Positions 63,133-64,000 of a stretch of 64,000 bases of DNA are shown here, piece after piece. The notes below the pieces were generated by a model. It saw nothing but the letters and a program-made list of their open reading frames with translations, made no database searches and had not been told where the DNA came from. Each line of letters begins with the position of its first letter. Within the stretch, counting starts at the first letter, position 1. The position numbers and the translations under genes were made by a program. The stretch is from an uncultured Pelagibacteraceae bacterium. GTDB lineage: Bacteria; Pseudomonadota; Alphaproteobacteria; Pelagibacterales; Pelagibacteraceae. The DNA lies in NCBI GenBank assembly GCA_902568465.1, contig CACFQR010000001.1:36525-100524 (forward strand), read 5' to 3'.

Positions 63133-64000
63133 TTTTTCTCCACATAAATAGACTGACTTGGAAAAGCAAAAGAAGCATTATTTTTTTCTACGATTTGTTT
63201 AATTTCTATAGCTAACCTCTCTTTAACTGCAAGCCACTCATCCCAATCATCTGTAACCGTAAAACATCTAATGTACATATCAATTGAACTATCAGAAAAT
63301 TTATCAACCCTAACAGCATTGCCTAGGCTAGTTTTAAAATCTTTGTGACTAGTCACATATTTTTCTATTTCATCTCTAATTTTTTTAAGTTGTTCAACAG
63401 TTGTGTTGTATTGCAAAGTAATAACCCAGCTAATTATCCAATTGGTTGTCTCGCTAATATTGATTACAGCATTTTCTGCAAATTGAAAATTTGGAATAAT
63501 CGCTATTGATTTATCAAATTTTCTTACAACAGTTGATCTAAAACCTATTCTTTCAACAATACCTTCTATAATATCTTCAACTACAATCCAGTCTCCAACT
63601 TTAAATCTTTTTTCTACCAGTACTAAAATGCCTGATATTAAATTCTTGAATAAGTCTTGTGCTCCTAATGCTACTGCAACACCAAATAACCCTAGCCCGG
63701 CAATTATCGGTCCTATTTTTATTCCCCATAATTCTAGGACTGCGGCAGCACCTAAAATAAAGATAAGTACTTTTAGAGCTTTGACTATCCAGCCAATTAA
63801 TTCTTTTGTCAAAAGTTTTTCTAATCCACCTAAAAGATAAGTAACAGGTTGAATAAACTGATGAAGCAACCAAAAAATTAAAATTGTAATAAGAGACTTG
63901 TTTATATTATCAATGAATGATTGTGAGTCTTGACTAAAATCTAAATAGTAACTAGCTATAAAAAATCCTATCACTATTGGGAAAAAACGGGCAGGACCCT
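63129..64000 (-). CDS. MscS-type mechanosensitive channel, 5' end outside window
   Basis: Small-conductance mechanosensitive channel family protein that releases solutes on hypo-osmotic shock. The visible part has several membrane helices, the pore helix region 'LGLFGVAVALGAQDLFKNLI' (about two thirds along), the beta domain 'FKVGDWIVVEDIIEGIVERIG' and a C-terminal alpha/beta domain. A GTG at 63974 could be a start, but the frame remains open to the window edge and reads 'GPARFFPIVIGFFIASYY', a plausible membrane-helix entry, so the gene probably begins beyond base 64000. At least 290 residues are present. It heads an operon with yggT and folD. Confidence 0.9.
   Translation of the reverse strand, partial: GPARFFPIVIGFFIASYYLDFSQDSQSFIDNINKSLITILIFWLLHQFIQPVTYLLGGLEKLLTKELIGWIVKALKVLIFILGAAAVLELWGIKIGPIIAGLGLFGVAVALGAQDLFKNLISGILVLVEKRFKVGDWIVVEDIIEGIVERIGFRSTVVRKFDKSIAIIPNFQFAENAVINISETTNWIISWVITLQYNTTVEQLKKIRDEIEKYVTSHKDFKTSLGNAVRVDKFSDSSIDMYIRCFTVTDDWDEWLAVKERLAIEIKQIVEKNNASFAFPSQSIYVEKK

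Noticed and set aside
1..64000. tRNA, rRNA, CRISPR, insertion-sequence or prophage content
   Set aside because: Gaps between genes were read for cloverleaf-like stems, spaced repeats, terminal inverted repeats and integrase or transposase motifs; none was seen.

Overview
The window is strongly AT-rich, very tightly packed DNA from what looks like a SAR11-type (Pelagibacterales) marine alphaproteobacterium. Supporting signs are short or overlapping gene junctions throughout, no gene-free stretch longer than about 210 bases, alphaproteobacterial family proteins (ATPase inhibitor zeta/DUF1476, DUF2794, IalB-like, MJ0042 zinc-ribbon protein), a DMSP demethylase locus, a TRAP transporter and glycolate oxidation genes. 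The assignment is inferred from gene content and composition; no alignment was run. I see no rRNA, tRNA, CRISPR array, insertion sequence or phage gene.

Layout. 1-5.2 kb: an RND efflux pump, a transglycosylase-like lipoprotein, DUF1476, a VanZ-like protein and phosphoglycerate mutase. 5.1-39.7 kb: about 34.5 kb in which every recognisable gene lies on the minus strand. In transcription order this block holds ffh behind a structured leader; a small NTF2-like gene; rpsP, trmD and rplS (no rimM between them); leuC-leuD-leuB; an M24/creatinase-fold enzyme; a DMSP demethylation cluster (hydroxyacyl-CoA dehydrogenase/hydratase fusion, DmdC-like, MetF-like, DmdB-like, an alpha/beta hydrolase, DmdA); asd; sdhCDAB; mmsA; mdh; a three-gene surface-glycan-like cassette (GT-C transferase, 2OG-oxygenase-like protein, GT2); sucCDAB; lpd; and a MurU-like nucleotidyltransferase. 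Most of the second half of the TCA cycle is therefore encoded together, next to genes for degrading an osmolyte. 39.8-44.1 kb: dapF, ftsY, a zinc-ribbon protein, a membrane-anchored hydrolase and small proteins.

43.9-56.1 kb is a minus-strand 2-hydroxyacid module: an FMN-dependent hydroxyacid oxidase, an aminotransferase, glycolate oxidase glcD-glcE-glcF, a D-2-hydroxyacid dehydrogenase, a TakP-like TRAP transporter (dctP, dctQ, dctM), an amidase and a small membrane protein. A strong GC-rich hairpin separates dctP from dctQ. 56.1-64 kb: a PagL-like protein, hspQ, yciB, DUF2794, a TMBIM protein, an aldo/keto reductase with an IalB-like protein and argG, DUF2798, folD, yggT and an MscS-type channel cut by the right edge.

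How the genes fit together. DmdA moves a methyl group from DMSP to tetrahydrofolate. The adjacent MetF-like enzyme and FolD (62 kb) could oxidise that methyl group, while DmdB, DmdC and the dehydrogenase/hydratase fusion could process methylmercaptopropionate. Resulting acetyl units and reducing power would feed the TCA enzymes alongside. The TRAP transporter and the hydroxyacid enzymes look like uptake and oxidation of glycolate/lactate-type acids toward glyoxylate, glycine or pyruvate.

Main oddities: loss of the expected lpd stop codon at a T6 tract, giving a 32-residue tail that overlaps the next gene; a probable CTG start for the alpha/beta hydrolase in the dmd cluster; the structured ffh leader; a creatinase-like enzyme with replaced metal ligands; and a hairpin-plus-T-tract structure at 56.7 kb.
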